Positions 26,123 through 35,068 of a stretch of DNA of 64,000 nucleotides are shown in pieces. Source of the stretch: CALLCD01 sp039196965 (GTDB lineage Bacteria > Pseudomonadota > Alphaproteobacteria > Caulobacterales > Hyphomonadaceae). The stretch lies in assembly GCA_039196965.1 (NCBI GenBank), contig JBCCUK010000007.1, positions 70,153-134,152 of the forward strand. The letters are read 5' to 3'. Numbering within the stretch: position 1 is the first letter of the stretch; each line of letters opens with the position of its first letter. The notes under the pieces are model-generated. The model searched no databases and was not told the DNA's origin. It saw only the letters and a list, made by a program, of their open reading frames with translations. Position numbers and translations under genes: made by a program.

Positions 26123-27592
26123 ATGGCCAATAGCCGTGAAGCGACCGGCAGGAATGGCCAGGGCGAGACTGCGCCAGGACTTGCCTTTCGCCGTCGGCCG
26201 CGCCTCGGTCTCGTTGATGTGCTGCTTCACCTTTGGCGCGCCAAGTGGCTGATGTTGCTGATATTTTTGCCTATATTGGGAGCTGGCATTTTTCTGTCTT
26301 TGAACAGGCCGGCGAAGCACGTTTCGTCTGCTCAACTGATCGTCTCCCTCGATGAGGCAAAGCTGTTGCGACAGCAAAGCGTGACCGCAGAAGACGTTAT
26401 GCGGATTGAGATAAGTCTTTTCCGTAGTGCTGAAACGGTAAATCGTGTGGTCCGTCGATTTGGCTTGCAGAGGCTCTATCCGGCGATCGCCGCCGAGGCT
26501 GAAAGCCAGCAAGGGGCTGCTCCGGAACGTATTGCAGATCGCGGAATTGCGGCGCTTCTCGATGATTTCACCGTCGGAGCGGTGCCCGGCGAACGGCGGA
26601 TTTTCGCCGAGTTCGCCCATGCCGATCCTGTGTTATCGACCGAGGTTCTGAATGCCCTGATGGGTGCCTATCTCGGATATCGCTCCGATGTGTTCGAGGC
26701 TGAAAACCGGTCGCCCTATCAGAAAGAACGCGTCTCGCTCGATGCGCAATTGTCCGAGCTGGAAAGTGAGATGTCTGCGTTCCGGACCGCCCATGGCATA
26801 AGCGATTTCCAGTCCGAGCGGGCCTCCCTCCAGGGCTTTGAAGCGTCCATCGCCCAGGATCGCGCTGAGACGGATATTCAACTGACAGGGCTCGGGGCGA
26901 GCCTCGCCGATCTCGAAACCGAGCTTCAGAACACCTCGGTGTTTCTGACCGTTCCGTCCGAGGATAGCGCCACGGCGCAACTTGCCGATCTTGAGGCCGA
27001 ACGGGACGACTTGCTGACCCGGTATCTGGAATCCTCCCAGACGGTGAAGGCCGTCGACAAAAGACTGGCGGAGCTTAACCGCGCTGCGGCGCGCGAGGCC
27101 TCGGAGGGCATTCCGAGCCGCGAGCTGCCCAACCCGGCCCATGCCGACATTGCAAAACAGATCGAGAATCTTGAGGCCCAGACAGAAGCGGCGCGCCGTC
27201 ATCTGCTTGATCTGGATGCCCAGATAGAGCGGATTGCGCGCCGAAAGTCGGAGTTGCTGGGGCTTGAACCTGAGTGGAGAGACCTTCAGCGGCGGCGTTC
27301 GGTATTGCTGGAAGCCTTGAAGGGACTTGCAGCAACGGCGTCCAGGGCCGAGGTTCGTTTCGCTGCGCTTATCGGCCATGGTGATGCTGTGAGAGTGATC
27401 GTGCCGGCAAAGCTCCAGCGGCGCGATCTGACCGAACGGCTGCCTGTTCTGCTCGTATTTCTATTGCTCGGTTTGATCGCAGCGGCGACAGCCGGACTGT
27501 TGAGGGTGCTGGCTCAGGAGGGCTTTGCTACGCCCCGATCCCTGGAGCGCAGCACAGGTCTGCCCGTCGTGTCTGCGGTTCCTCAGCAGTAA
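26123..27592 (+). CDS. polysaccharide co-polymerase (Wzz/GumC/HfsA-like)
   Basis: The 489-residue inner-membrane protein has a basic N terminus, a first membrane helix (WLMLLIFLPILGAGIFLSL, about 50-70), a long periplasmic region with heptad-like Leu/Ala/Glu coiled coil (about 190-400), and a second helix (VLLVFLLLGLIAAATAGLL, about 440-465). This is the chain-length-determinant topology, without the cytoplasmic kinase part. It would set export and chain length of an extracellular polysaccharide together with the Wza-like pore and the following ATPase-like protein. The stop is 67 nt before the next gene. The HfsA assignment is inferred from the split gene layout. Confidence 0.85.
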   Translation: MANSREATGRNGQGETAPGLAFRRRPRLGLVDVLLHLWRAKWLMLLIFLPILGAGIFLSLNRPAKHVSSAQLIVSLDEAKLLRQQSVTAEDVMRIEISLFRSAETVNRVVRRFGLQRLYPAIAAEAESQQGAAPERIADRGIAALLDDFTVGAVPGERRIFAEFAHADPVLSTEVLNALMGAYLGYRSDVFEAENRSPYQKERVSLDAQLSELESEMSAFRTAHGISDFQSERASLQGFEASIAQDRAETDIQLTGLGASLADLETELQNTSVFLTVPSEDSATAQLADLEAERDDLLTRYLESSQTVKAVDKRLAELNRAAAREASEGIPSRELPNPAHADIAKQIENLEAQTEAARRHLLDLDAQIERIARRKSELLGLEPEWRDLQRRRSVLLEALKGLAATASRAEVRFAALIGHGDAVRVIVPAKLQRRDLTERLPVLLVFLLLGLIAAATAGLLRVLAQEGFATPRSLERSTGLPVVSAVPQQ

Positions 27593-27659
27593 TTGCGAGG
27601 TGAATTTGGGTTAACCTTGAGACGGTATGCCAATAGGATCAGTATAGGATTGGGTTTGC

Positions 27660-28355
27660 ATGCACGATCTTCGGCAGGATCTTGGAAAGCTCTGGCGCGC
27701 CATAGGTCGGCTGGCCTCGGTCGAGGGAGGGCAGGCCATCATGTTCATCGCTGCAAAAGCTGGGGAAGGCACGAGCAGTGTCGCCAGCTCGTTCGCTATG
27801 ATGACGGCCGAAAAAGCTCACCGCCCGACATGGCTGGTCGATCTCGATCTCATGGAAAATCCCCTGTTCGAAGGGTTTTCAGAGGGCTTTGCCGAGGGTG
27901 TTGGCAGGCCAGGCCGTCCCTATGATGCCTCACTTGGCGCAGCGCCCATCTATAACCGCGTTGGACCGGCTCGGCCTCGGCAGGCCTCCAGCGAAAAGAT
28001 GATGTCGGCGCATCAGATCGAGGGCAGCCGGTTAATCGTTACGCGATATCGAACGGACCGGCTGATTCGTAGGGAAAGGCTTCGGATATCAACACGGCCA
28101 GACTGGTGGCGGGCGCTCCGTCGCTCAGCCGACTGGATCATTGTTGATGCCCCGGCGATTTCTGTCTCAGGTGCCGGGCTGGCCGTGGCACAGCATATGG
28201 ACCATGTCGTTCTGGTCGTTGAAGCGGACGCAACTCGCTCGGGCGATGTGATCGCCTTGAGACAGGAGCTGGAACGCCATAGCGGCCATGTTCTTGGCGT
28301 TGTGATGAACCGAATCGCCAAGGACGCTCATCTGATAGAGCGGCTGGCAAGTTAA
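27660..28355 (+). CDS. degenerate BY-kinase/ParA-like polysaccharide export protein (HfsB-like)
   Basis: The 231-residue protein is like the cytoplasmic part of Wzc/ExoP (a CpsD/CapB-type tyrosine autokinase) but appears inactive. The P-loop reads AAKAGEGTSSVASS, with Thr instead of the catalytic Lys of GEGKST. Walker A' (WLVDLDL) and Walker B-like (DWIIVDAPA) segments remain. The C terminus (HLIERLAS) has no tyrosine cluster. Caulobacter HfsB is a similar separate Wzc-like part without kinase function, so it probably acts as a structural or regulatory partner of the co-polymerase. The ATG at 27660 is the first in-frame start seen and has only a weak ribosome site. Confidence 0.75.
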   Translation: MHDLRQDLGKLWRAIGRLASVEGGQAIMFIAAKAGEGTSSVASSFAMMTAEKAHRPTWLVDLDLMENPLFEGFSEGFAEGVGRPGRPYDASLGAAPIYNRVGPARPRQASSEKMMSAHQIEGSRLIVTRYRTDRLIRRERLRISTRPDWWRALRRSADWIIVDAPAISVSGAGLAVAQHMDHVVLVVEADATRSGDVIALRQELERHSGHVLGVVMNRIAKDAHLIERLAS

Positions 28356-28382
28356 AGAAGGATCGATGGACTGCTGGGTAAC

Positions 28383-28658
28383 CTACGAGCCGCTACCGGT
28401 CTGAGCGACGAGACCGGCACTTGCCAGTAGTAAGATCCAGCAGGCGTGGAAGAAACCGACCTTTTTCGGTTCTAAAGCAGCCATGTCCTGTGGTGGCCAG
28501 TTTGGCGGGGTCGGATGATCCCGCATGGGGCCTTCAAAACCGCTAATGCGCCTGCGGACGGATTTCAGCGCTGTTGCGTTGCGCTCCGGTTGAGAGCGGA
28601 CATAGGTTCGAATACGTTCCTCAAGTCTTTGCTGGTTCGCTGTTTGTCGCATATCCAT
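28383..28658 (-). CDS. small C-terminally membrane-anchored protein, unknown
   Basis: The 91-residue product has a basic, Arg/Glu-rich helical N-terminal half, a Pro-rich stretch (HPTPPNWPPQD) and one hydrophobic helix near the end (VGFFHACWILLLASAGLVA), so it looks tail-anchored. I chose ATG 28658, with GGGGAG just upstream; an ATG two codons later (28652) has a better 9-nt spacing, and a GTG at 28676 would add six residues. It converges with the HfsB-like gene. No family is recognised. Confidence 0.5.
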   Translation of the reverse strand: MDMRQTANQQRLEERIRTYVRSQPERNATALKSVRRRISGFEGPMRDHPTPPNWPPQDMAALEPKKVGFFHACWILLLASAGLVAQTGSGS

Positions 28659-28715
28659 CGTCTCCCCAAACCCCACTCATTTTCGAGCAAGACGGGTGCC
28701 AACTGACTTATAAGA

Positions 28716-30155
28716 TCAGGATTGTGCCTTGAATTCGTCTTCCCGCATCCGCCAAATCGGGGTGCGAAAGACCATCCAGGCAATCAGGATGGACATGCCC
28801 ATCGCCGGGACGATGGCGACTTTCTGCGGGCCGAACATATCGGTGAGATATCCCATCAGCGCCGCTCCGAAAGGAGCCCCGGCCATGAAGCCGAGTTGGT
28901 AGATGGAGAGCACTCTGGCGAGCTGTTTTTTCGGCGCTGCATTCTGTACGATCGATCGGCTCATGGCGATCGAGATCCCGGCGGCAAGGCCCCATCCGAA
29001 AACCACCAGAAGAAAGGCTTCGTGAGGTACTTCCCGGATCATGATCAGGATGATGAGCGATCCGAGAAGCTGGGCGCTGAGCAACAAGCGGCCGGGAAAC
29101 TGCACATTGCGGAAGATCGACAGTACGACCGAGGAAAGAAATGCTCCAAGCCAGAAGGTGACAAACATGTCTCGAATGCCATCCGATCCGAGGCCGTAAA
29201 GGTCGCGATTGATGATCGGTAGAACGACGAGAAACGAGCCGATCACGAAGAAACCGACACCGAACATGAGGATTGTCATAGCCGAAAGTGTCGGGCTGGC
29301 ACGGACAGCATCAAAGCCTTCCTTAATATCGCCGAACGTTGAACCAAGGCCTGTTCTGCCGGTGATCACCTGACGACCTTGGGCGAGATAGAGTGCAAAG
29401 GCAGCCCCAAGTGTGAGCACGCCACCCTGCAGCATAACGAGCCGCCAGGCATCAATCGGGCCGATCCCGAAGCCGCCGAGCCAGTCCGGCATCATTGTCT
29501 TCTTGTCTGCATAGCCTGCCAGGATCAGTCCGGTGATCTGGGCGGCAAACTGGGCGAGGGTGGCAAAAGCAACGCCCTGTTGAAGCGTAATCCCCGATCC
29601 TATGCGCGATCTACGTTCTATCACTTCGTTCAGAATGGCATCGCGGGCGGGCATCATGAAGGCTCCGACTGTGCCGATGGCGAGCCCGTAAATGATCATG
29701 AACCCATAGGCGAGATTGCCTGTCATCACGACAAAAGCGAGGGCGAAAGCCGGTATCCCCGCGAGAACGTGCAGAGAGACGAGCAGAGGTTTCCCCGCCA
29801 TCCGTTCCGCGATAACGCCGCCAAGTAACAGGAAGATCACGGATGGAGCGGACAGCGCCATATTGGCAAGGCCCAGTTCTAACCCATCGAGCCCCAGCCG
29901 ATTAGTAATCAGATAGGGGAACAGTACCATCTGCAAGCCGAAGGCAACGAACCAGCTGGATTGCACCATCAGATAGGCCGGCAATTCGATATTAACGTTT
30001 CGTTTCAGCCGCCGGGCAAGAAGCGACCTTGCAGCGGGCAAAAATTTCGAGCCGGCATCGAGGGCTGTGGAGACACCTGAAACCGGCGCGCGCTGATCGC
30101 TGCCTGCTTGGCCTGCCTCATTCTCTTCTAGGTTTTCGGGAATTGGCCCGTCCAT
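28716..30155 (-). CDS. MFS transporter
   Basis: The 479-residue protein has an approximately 50-residue cytoplasmic N-terminal tail and about 12 hydrophobic helices with the major facilitator pattern. The helix 2-3 loop reads GGVIAERMAGK (motif A-like), and the matching C-terminal half has GYLTDMFGPQK. The general type is the MFS_3 / enterobactin-exporter-like efflux group. The substrate is unknown. It is divergent from the DoxX-like gene and followed on its own strand by the small tail-anchored gene, 57 nt away. Confidence 0.85.
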   Translation of the reverse strand: MDGPIPENLEENEAGQAGSDQRAPVSGVSTALDAGSKFLPAARSLLARRLKRNVNIELPAYLMVQSSWFVAFGLQMVLFPYLITNRLGLDGLELGLANMALSAPSVIFLLLGGVIAERMAGKPLLVSLHVLAGIPAFALAFVVMTGNLAYGFMIIYGLAIGTVGAFMMPARDAILNEVIERRSRIGSGITLQQGVAFATLAQFAAQITGLILAGYADKKTMMPDWLGGFGIGPIDAWRLVMLQGGVLTLGAAFALYLAQGRQVITGRTGLGSTFGDIKEGFDAVRASPTLSAMTILMFGVGFFVIGSFLVVLPIINRDLYGLGSDGIRDMFVTFWLGAFLSSVVLSIFRNVQFPGRLLLSAQLLGSLIILIMIREVPHEAFLLVVFGWGLAAGISIAMSRSIVQNAAPKKQLARVLSIYQLGFMAGAPFGAALMGYLTDMFGPQKVAIVPAMGMSILIAWMVFRTPIWRMREDEFKAQS

Positions 30156-30297
30156 AGCGCCTGTCAGTTCATTATTGATGTGTCAGCCTATAAGGTAGCC
30201 TGACCAAGGTGCAACAACACTACGCATGGCAAAGCTTGATTGCTTTCGCTCGGGGGCTGACGCTAAAGTGTCGTTAGTGCGGTGTATGGAGTAAAGC

Positions 30298-30756
30298 ATG
30301 CTGGCAATACGTCACCTGTTTAGCTGGGGGCTCGCTTTTTTCCTCATTGCCATGTTCCTCCAGGCGACGGTTCACCCTTTGCCGAACCCACCCGCCGGAT
30401 CTGTTAAACTCTTTGATCTTCCTGGGGAAAACATCGTTTTCCAAACCCTAGCCGTGAATTCCGGCTATCCTATTTTCGAGCCTGCCGGCCGGGTTGTCAC
30501 CGCTGCGCTCGAGCTTCTTGCGGCGTTATTCTTATTGTTTCCACCGACACGCCGGTTCGGAGCCATGATCTCGTTTCTAATTTTGGCCGGAGCAATCCTG
30601 CTGCATCTTTCGCCGTGGCTTGGCCGGGAAATCCCGGTCTCGCTCGCTCAGGGTGACGAAGTGACAGACGGCGGCGCGCTGTTTTCCCTCGCCATTGCAA
30701 TGGCCGTGGCAAGTGTTCTGATCATCGTCGCGCATCCCCGCCGCCGTCGATATTAA
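30298..30756 (+). CDS. four-helix membrane protein, DoxX-like
   Basis: The 152-residue protein has about four hydrophobic helices (near 8-25, 63-80, 85-105 and 128-147). A periplasmic loop lies after helix 1 (PNPPAGSVKLFDLPG) and the tail is basic (HPRRRRY). The layout and the helix 2-3 hairpin with PPTRRFGA resemble DoxX/DoxD-like proteins, whose roles range from redox to transport. Sequence similarity is too weak for a firm call. It lies 64 nt before the DUF2336 gene on the same strand. Confidence 0.6.
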   Translation: MLAIRHLFSWGLAFFLIAMFLQATVHPLPNPPAGSVKLFDLPGENIVFQTLAVNSGYPIFEPAGRVVTAALELLAALFLLFPPTRRFGAMISFLILAGAILLHLSPWLGREIPVSLAQGDEVTDGGALFSLAIAMAVASVLIIVAHPRRRRY

Positions 30757-30820
30757 GGCGTTGGCATCCACCCGCTGTTAACCCCGGACTGCGAACATTT
30801 GGCTCCTTAAAGGAGCTGAC

Positions 30821-32008
30821 ATGGCCGAACCAGCATTTGTGCAGGAAATAGCGACTGGGCGGGCGAGACTTGCCCTGTTGCGTCGACTGATTGATACGGT
30901 TGCTCTGCCAGCTTCCCTAATTTCACCACAGGAGCGCTCCCTCGCGGGGGATATCCTGCTCGATATGATGTTTCATACCGATGATGACGCGCGTCGGCTC
31001 TGCGCGGAACGGCTTAAGGACACGACCGAGGCTCCCCGGAGGCTAATGCGCTATCTCGCCCAGTGCTCGATCGAGATTGCCCGTTTGCTGCTGGAAGAGA
31101 ACATGTCCTACGATCCTTCGGATCTTGTGGACATTATCCGGTCGACCACCACCGAACACCGGCTTGTCATCGCTGCGCGCAAATCGGTCAGCGTTACGGA
31201 AGTCGAAGCATTGTTGGAGCATGAAGAGTCGCAGGTTCTGCGTGTGCTGCTCAGCAATGCTGGAACAACGATCTCCGAAGTCGGGATGGACAGGATCGTC
31301 ATGCTGTCGCGCAAACAGGGGGAGTTTTGCCCGCTGATCGTGCAGAGACCGGAATTGTCCCCGGCCCAGGCGATGGCAATGTTCTGGTGGTCTGATGGGC
31401 CCACGCGAAAAATGATTCTCGCTAGACATGCCGCAGACCGAAAGCTCCTGATTGAACGCTGTTCTGATGTCTTCGAAATCATGAACGAAGAAAACTGGTC
31501 CGATCCGGTGGCGAGAAAGGCGCTTCAGGCGATTGAGCGTCGGCAGCGCAATCGTGCAGCCATTGCCCGCAGCGAGTTCGACAATCTCGAAGACGCGATC
31601 GAAACCGCTGAAAAAACAGGCATGAGCACAAATATCGTCACCGAGATCGGCTACATTGCCGGCATGAAGCCGATCAGTATGGCGAAAGTCATCAGTGATC
31701 TTGGTGGAGAAGGGCTCGCTGTGCTCTGCAAGGCGACTGGCCTCAAGCGACCCTATCTCCGCGCGCTCTGGCGATCCCTTCGGCGGCAGGAGATCCTGGA
31801 AGACGGCAGCGAAAACCCGCAGCTGACTTATGTTATTGAGATCTATGACACGTTGAGCGTTGCAAAGGCTCAGACAGTTCTTCGTTATTGGAACTGGTCG
31901 CTTACTGGAACCGGCATGGCTGTGGATCCTGGTATGAGCGAAGCACAGGCGGTTGAAGAGGTGTTCTCGACGATGCGACGGACAGCTTCATTGGTATTCG
32001 GGCGTTAG
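30821..32008 (+). CDS. DUF2336 domain protein
   Basis: The 395-residue soluble, mostly helical protein matches the alphaproteobacterial DUF2336 pattern: repeated HEAT-like helices (for example SLAGDILLDMMFHTDDDARRL near 40-65 and SLIERDE-like acidic helices) and a C-terminal segment with VEEVFSTMRRTASL. No catalytic motif is visible. Members are of unknown function, and several lie near cell-cycle or motility genes. It is followed after 222 nt by the Mrp antiporter operon, and no coupling is evident. SD (AAAGGAG) lies about 6 nt before the ATG. Confidence 0.75.
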   Translation: MAEPAFVQEIATGRARLALLRRLIDTVALPASLISPQERSLAGDILLDMMFHTDDDARRLCAERLKDTTEAPRRLMRYLAQCSIEIARLLLEENMSYDPSDLVDIIRSTTTEHRLVIAARKSVSVTEVEALLEHEESQVLRVLLSNAGTTISEVGMDRIVMLSRKQGEFCPLIVQRPELSPAQAMAMFWWSDGPTRKMILARHAADRKLLIERCSDVFEIMNEENWSDPVARKALQAIERRQRNRAAIARSEFDNLEDAIETAEKTGMSTNIVTEIGYIAGMKPISMAKVISDLGGEGLAVLCKATGLKRPYLRALWRSLRRQEILEDGSENPQLTYVIEIYDTLSVAKAQTVLRYWNWSLTGTGMAVDPGMSEAQAVEEVFSTMRRTASLVFGR

Positions 32009-32230
32009 CCTTCATGCTGTTTTTGAAGAATAATGAAGCTCATAGGCTTACTATTGGCCGTCATTTGCCGATGCATCCATGCCCCGATTAGGAAGCATCG
32101 TGACCGCGCAGGATTGCTCTACGAACGGCGTTACTGACGCGCGGATAAATCCTCTGGCCAAGCGCAGGGTCTGACGCTAGTTCTGTGATACCTATAAAGA
32201 ATCGGCATGGCACAGGGAGGCTGAAGCGGG

Positions 32231-32719
32231 GTGATCTATGCGATTGGTTTAATCGTGAGTCTCGCGGCTTTCTGGCTCGGCATGTCTGGCCACTATACAC
32301 CGCTTCTTCTGTCTCTCGGCATCGTCTCGGTTATGCTCTCCGTCATTCTCGCAGCGAGGCTGGATATTCTCGACAGGGAAGGCGCGCCTTACTTCCGCTT
32401 TTTCAGCGTGCTGGTCTACTTGCCTTGGCTGATCGTCGAGATCATTAAGTCAAATATAGTGGTTGCACGAGCCTGCCTAAAAGCAGATCTCGATATTTCT
32501 CCGGTGCTGGTAAAGGTTCGCACACAGTGCGAGAGCGATTTGGCGAAGACCATGTTCGCCAACTCCATTACCTTAACACCCGGCACCGTCACCATTGCGG
32601 TTGAAGAGCGTAGGCTTCTTGTTCATGCGCTGTATGAGGAGAGCGCCCAGCCAGAGGCCTTCCTTGAAATGGATCAGCGGTCCCGCATGGCCATAGATGG
32701 ACGAAAGGCTGCCTCATGA
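32231..32719 (+). CDS. mrpE: Mrp/Mnh cation:proton antiporter subunit E
   Basis: The first gene of the antiporter operon encodes 162 residues. Two or three N-terminal membrane helices are followed by a cytoplasmic alpha/beta part with SPVLVKVRT, NSITLTPGTVTIAV and LLVHAL, which are hallmarks of MrpE. MrpE is a small accessory subunit needed for assembly or activity of the Na+(K+)/H+ antiporter. Translation starts at GTG 32231; GGGAGG lies about 10 nt upstream. The stop overlaps the mrpF start (ATGA). Confidence 0.9.
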   Translation: MIYAIGLIVSLAAFWLGMSGHYTPLLLSLGIVSVMLSVILAARLDILDREGAPYFRFFSVLVYLPWLIVEIIKSNIVVARACLKADLDISPVLVKVRTQCESDLAKTMFANSITLTPGTVTIAVEERRLLVHALYEESAQPEAFLEMDQRSRMAIDGRKAAS

Positions 32720-33012
32720 TCGGTGCGTCAGTTCTGTTCCTCTGCCTCGGTACGGCACTGATCCTGATACGAGCACTGTCTGGACCAACCCTTTACGATC
32801 GTGTGCTTGCGGTGAATTCTGTTGGTACAAAGATCGTTCTGCTCCTTGGCGTTTTAGGTTTCTTCATGGAGCGGCCTGACTTTCTCGACATCGCTATCCT
32901 CTATGCTCTGATCAATTTCGTCGCGACAATCGCGGTGTTGAAGTTCTTCCGGTATCGTTCCTTCCAGGTCACTCTGGTGCGACGCGACGCCGGCGATGCG
33001 GGGGGGCGATAA
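32716..33012 (+). CDS. mrpF: Mrp/Mnh antiporter subunit F
   Basis: The 98-residue, three-helix protein has the MrpF signature LIRALSGPTLYDRVLAVNSVGTK in the first loop and FLDIAILYALINFVATIAVLKF later. It forms the small membrane core of the Mrp complex with E and G. It overlaps mrpE by ATGA and mrpG by one nucleotide (TAATG), so translation is coupled through the operon. Confidence 0.93.
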   Translation: MIGASVLFLCLGTALILIRALSGPTLYDRVLAVNSVGTKIVLLLGVLGFFMERPDFLDIAILYALINFVATIAVLKFFRYRSFQVTLVRRDAGDAGGR

Positions 33013-33389
33013 TGAGTGAGTTCTTGTCGACCATTTCGGAATACTGGACCGTTTTTCGCCCTTGGCTCGGTGCAGCCCTGAGCATGCTTGGCGGTTTTCT
33101 GGCGCTTGTCGGCGCAATTGGTGTTTTGAGGTTCCCGGATTTCTACACACGGCTGCACGCGGCGAGCGTTACCGATACCGGAGCAGCTTTGGTTTTGATT
33201 GTCGGCATGTGTCTTCTCAGCCCCAGCGGCCTTGTTTTCGTTAAGATCCTCGCGATTGGCATCTTCTTGTTTCTCACTGCTCCGTCTGCCGCCCATGCCA
33301 TTGCTAACGCTGCGCATACGGCAAAACTCGAACCCGTCACCGGCCGGTTCGGTTCACCCGGTGAAAACGTTGAGGAGCATGGCGGATGA
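33012..33389 (+). CDS. mrpG: Mrp/Mnh antiporter subunit G
   Basis: The 125-residue, three-helix protein has the conserved MrpG segments LSMLGGFLALVGAIGVLRFPDFYTRLHAASVTDT and a third helix followed by SAAHAIANAAH. The PDFYTRLHA motif is diagnostic of the family. The C-terminal tail (about 20 residues) is cytoplasmic and acidic. It overlaps the next gene by ATGA. Confidence 0.93.
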   Translation: MSEFLSTISEYWTVFRPWLGAALSMLGGFLALVGAIGVLRFPDFYTRLHAASVTDTGAALVLIVGMCLLSPSGLVFVKILAIGIFLFLTAPSAAHAIANAAHTAKLEPVTGRFGSPGENVEEHGG

Positions 33390-33970
33390 ATGTCGGAACC
33401 GCTCTGATCAGCGTTGGTCTGCTGACCATGCTTTTTGTAATCGCGGTCGCGATTGTCCGTATGCGCAACCTGTTCGCCATCGTAATGCTGTCCGGCACTT
33501 ATTCGCTGATTTCGGCGGCCTGGTTCGTCGCCCTGGACGCGGTCGATGTCGCGTTCACCGAAGCTGCCGTGGGCGCGGGGATTTCAACAGCGCTCATGCT
33601 GGGAGCCATGTTATTGACGTCCCGCACTGCGAAGGTCGAACGCAGTCTGGCGAGCCTCGCCCCTCTGCTTGTCTGTATCGCGACAGGGGCTATGCTGATC
33701 TACGCCACGATTGATCTGCCGGCGCTTGGTTCCGTGACATCGCCAGTGAATGCCTATGTCGGTGCTGAGTATCTCGCCCGCACTGAATCCGATATCGGCG
33801 TGCCGAACGTCGTCACGGCTGTGCTCGCAAGCTATCGAGGCTTTGATACATTGGGTGAGACCGCTGTGATCTTTGCCGCCGGCATATCTGTCGCGCTCTT
33901 GCTGGGCTTTGGTGAGCGATCGCTTACAGCATCGATGAAGGATAAGTCCGGGCGGGGGCGGAAGCTATGA
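33386..33970 (+). CDS. MbhD/DUF4040-type antiporter subunit (split MrpA C-terminal part)
   Basis: The 194-residue protein has about five helices. The first half contains the NuoJ/MbhD-like stretch (RNLFAIVMLSGTYSLISAAWFVALDAVDVAFTEAAVGAG), and the second half resembles MbhE or the MrpB-like start. In most Mrp operons this sequence is the C-terminal end of the large MrpA subunit. Here it is a separate gene, as in Mbh/Rickettsiales-type clusters. It would form part of the cation or proton channel region. It overlaps mrpG and mrpB (ATGA on both sides). Confidence 0.8.
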   Translation: MNVGTALISVGLLTMLFVIAVAIVRMRNLFAIVMLSGTYSLISAAWFVALDAVDVAFTEAAVGAGISTALMLGAMLLTSRTAKVERSLASLAPLLVCIATGAMLIYATIDLPALGSVTSPVNAYVGAEYLARTESDIGVPNVVTAVLASYRGFDTLGETAVIFAAGISVALLLGFGERSLTASMKDKSGRGRKL

Positions 33971-34416
33971 ATGACCGCCACATCATCCTGCGGGTGATCT
34001 CGAAATTCCTGATACCGATCATTGTTGTCTACGCGCTCTATGTGCAATTTCACGGCGATTATGGGCCGGGAGGGGGCTTCCAGGCTGGGGTCATCATGGC
34101 CGTGGCGATCATACTTTATTCCCTGATCTTTGGCGTTCCTGCGGCATTGGAAGCCATACCTGCCGGCTTTGCTCGGGGGCTCGCTTCGATTGGATTGCTA
34201 CTCTATGCTGGGGTTGGCATCTGGGCCATGATGAATGGCGGCGATTATCTCGATTATGATTTCCTCGTCGAGGAGGAAGAAGGAGGTCATGCCGGCCAGC
34301 ATCTCGGCATCATTCTGATTGAACTCGGCGTGCTGTTCACCGTGGCGGGAGCCATGGTGACAATATTCTACGCGTTCGCTGGACGCGTCGCAGAAATACG
34401 CGACGAGGACTGGTAG
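33967..34416 (+). CDS. mrpB: Mrp/Mnh antiporter subunit B
   Basis: The 149-residue, four-helix protein has the MrpB motif VVYALYVQFHGDYGPGGGFQAGVIMA. A loop carries the acidic EEEEGGHAGQH segment, and the last helix is LGVLFTVAGAMVTIFYAFA. MrpB contributes to the membrane module that joins the ion-pumping subunits. It is separated from mrpC by a single nucleotide. Confidence 0.92.
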   Translation: MNDRHIILRVISKFLIPIIVVYALYVQFHGDYGPGGGFQAGVIMAVAIILYSLIFGVPAALEAIPAGFARGLASIGLLLYAGVGIWAMMNGGDYLDYDFLVEEEEGGHAGQHLGIILIELGVLFTVAGAMVTIFYAFAGRVAEIRDEDW

Positions 34417-34417
34417 G

Positions 34418-35068
34418 ATGCTTGTCGACTTTGTTCTGGAGCGCGCCAATTACTGGGCGATCATCGGATTGATGATGGTTGGCTTGTATATAACCTTCCA
34501 GGCTACCAATCTGATCAAGCGTCTCGTCGGTATTTCCATTTTTCAGACGTCGGTTTTTCTCTTTTACATCACGCTCGGCAAAGTCGCCGGCGGCAGCGCG
34601 CCGATCTTTTACGGCAAGGATGCAAAAGACCATGGTGGTGGCCATGGAAATGATTCCCATGGCTCTACTGCGCAACATGGAGCGCCTGCCGGTGTCGCTG
34701 ATGCCCATGATGATGTGGGTGCTGACCATGAAAGCACTGTGGTCGGGCAGGATATCGGTCATGGCAGCGAACAGCCCGCCGCTGAGACGCTTCCGACTGC
34801 TACGGATGCGGGCGAGGGCGTGCTTCCGGTCGGGCTTGAACAAACCCAGCTGACAGGCCTTCAGGAGGTTTATTCCAATCCTCTGCCCCACGTTCTGATC
34901 CTCACAGCAATTGTCGTTGGCGTTGCGACTCTCTCCGTCGGGCTCGCTATCGTGGTGCGCATCCGCGAGGCTTATGGAACGATTGAGCGGGACGAGATCC
35001 GTTTAAAAGATATTGAGATCGCCGATGCCGAGGACGCCGATGATGCAGTGACGGTGGGTGCCGGATAA
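34418..35068 (+). CDS. mrpC: Mrp/Mnh antiporter subunit C with His/Asp-rich insertion
   Basis: The 216-residue protein is NuoK-like. Helices 1-2 are N-terminal (YWAIIGLMMVGLYITFQATNLIKRLVGISIFQTSV) and helix 3 is at the end (LPHVLILTAIVVGVATLSVGLAIVV). Typical MrpC has about 113 residues. The extra length is an insertion of about 80 residues between helices 2 and 3 (about 66-147) with seven His and many Asp/Gly, plus an acidic tail. The insert is predicted to be a flexible loop, and metal or pH sensing is a guess. The stop overlaps mrpD (TAATG). Confidence 0.9.
   Translation: MLVDFVLERANYWAIIGLMMVGLYITFQATNLIKRLVGISIFQTSVFLFYITLGKVAGGSAPIFYGKDAKDHGGGHGNDSHGSTAQHGAPAGVADAHDDVGADHESTVVGQDIGHGSEQPAAETLPTATDAGEGVLPVGLEQTQLTGLQEVYSNPLPHVLILTAIVVGVATLSVGLAIVVRIREAYGTIERDEIRLKDIEIADAEDADDAVTVGAG

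Noticed and set aside
27660..28355. Active tyrosine autokinase
   Set aside because: The P-loop lacks the catalytic Lys and there is no C-terminal tyrosine cluster.
32088..32300. A 70-residue minus-strand frame before mrpE
   Set aside because: No SD or domain, and it overlaps the mrpE start; it looks like a chance frame.
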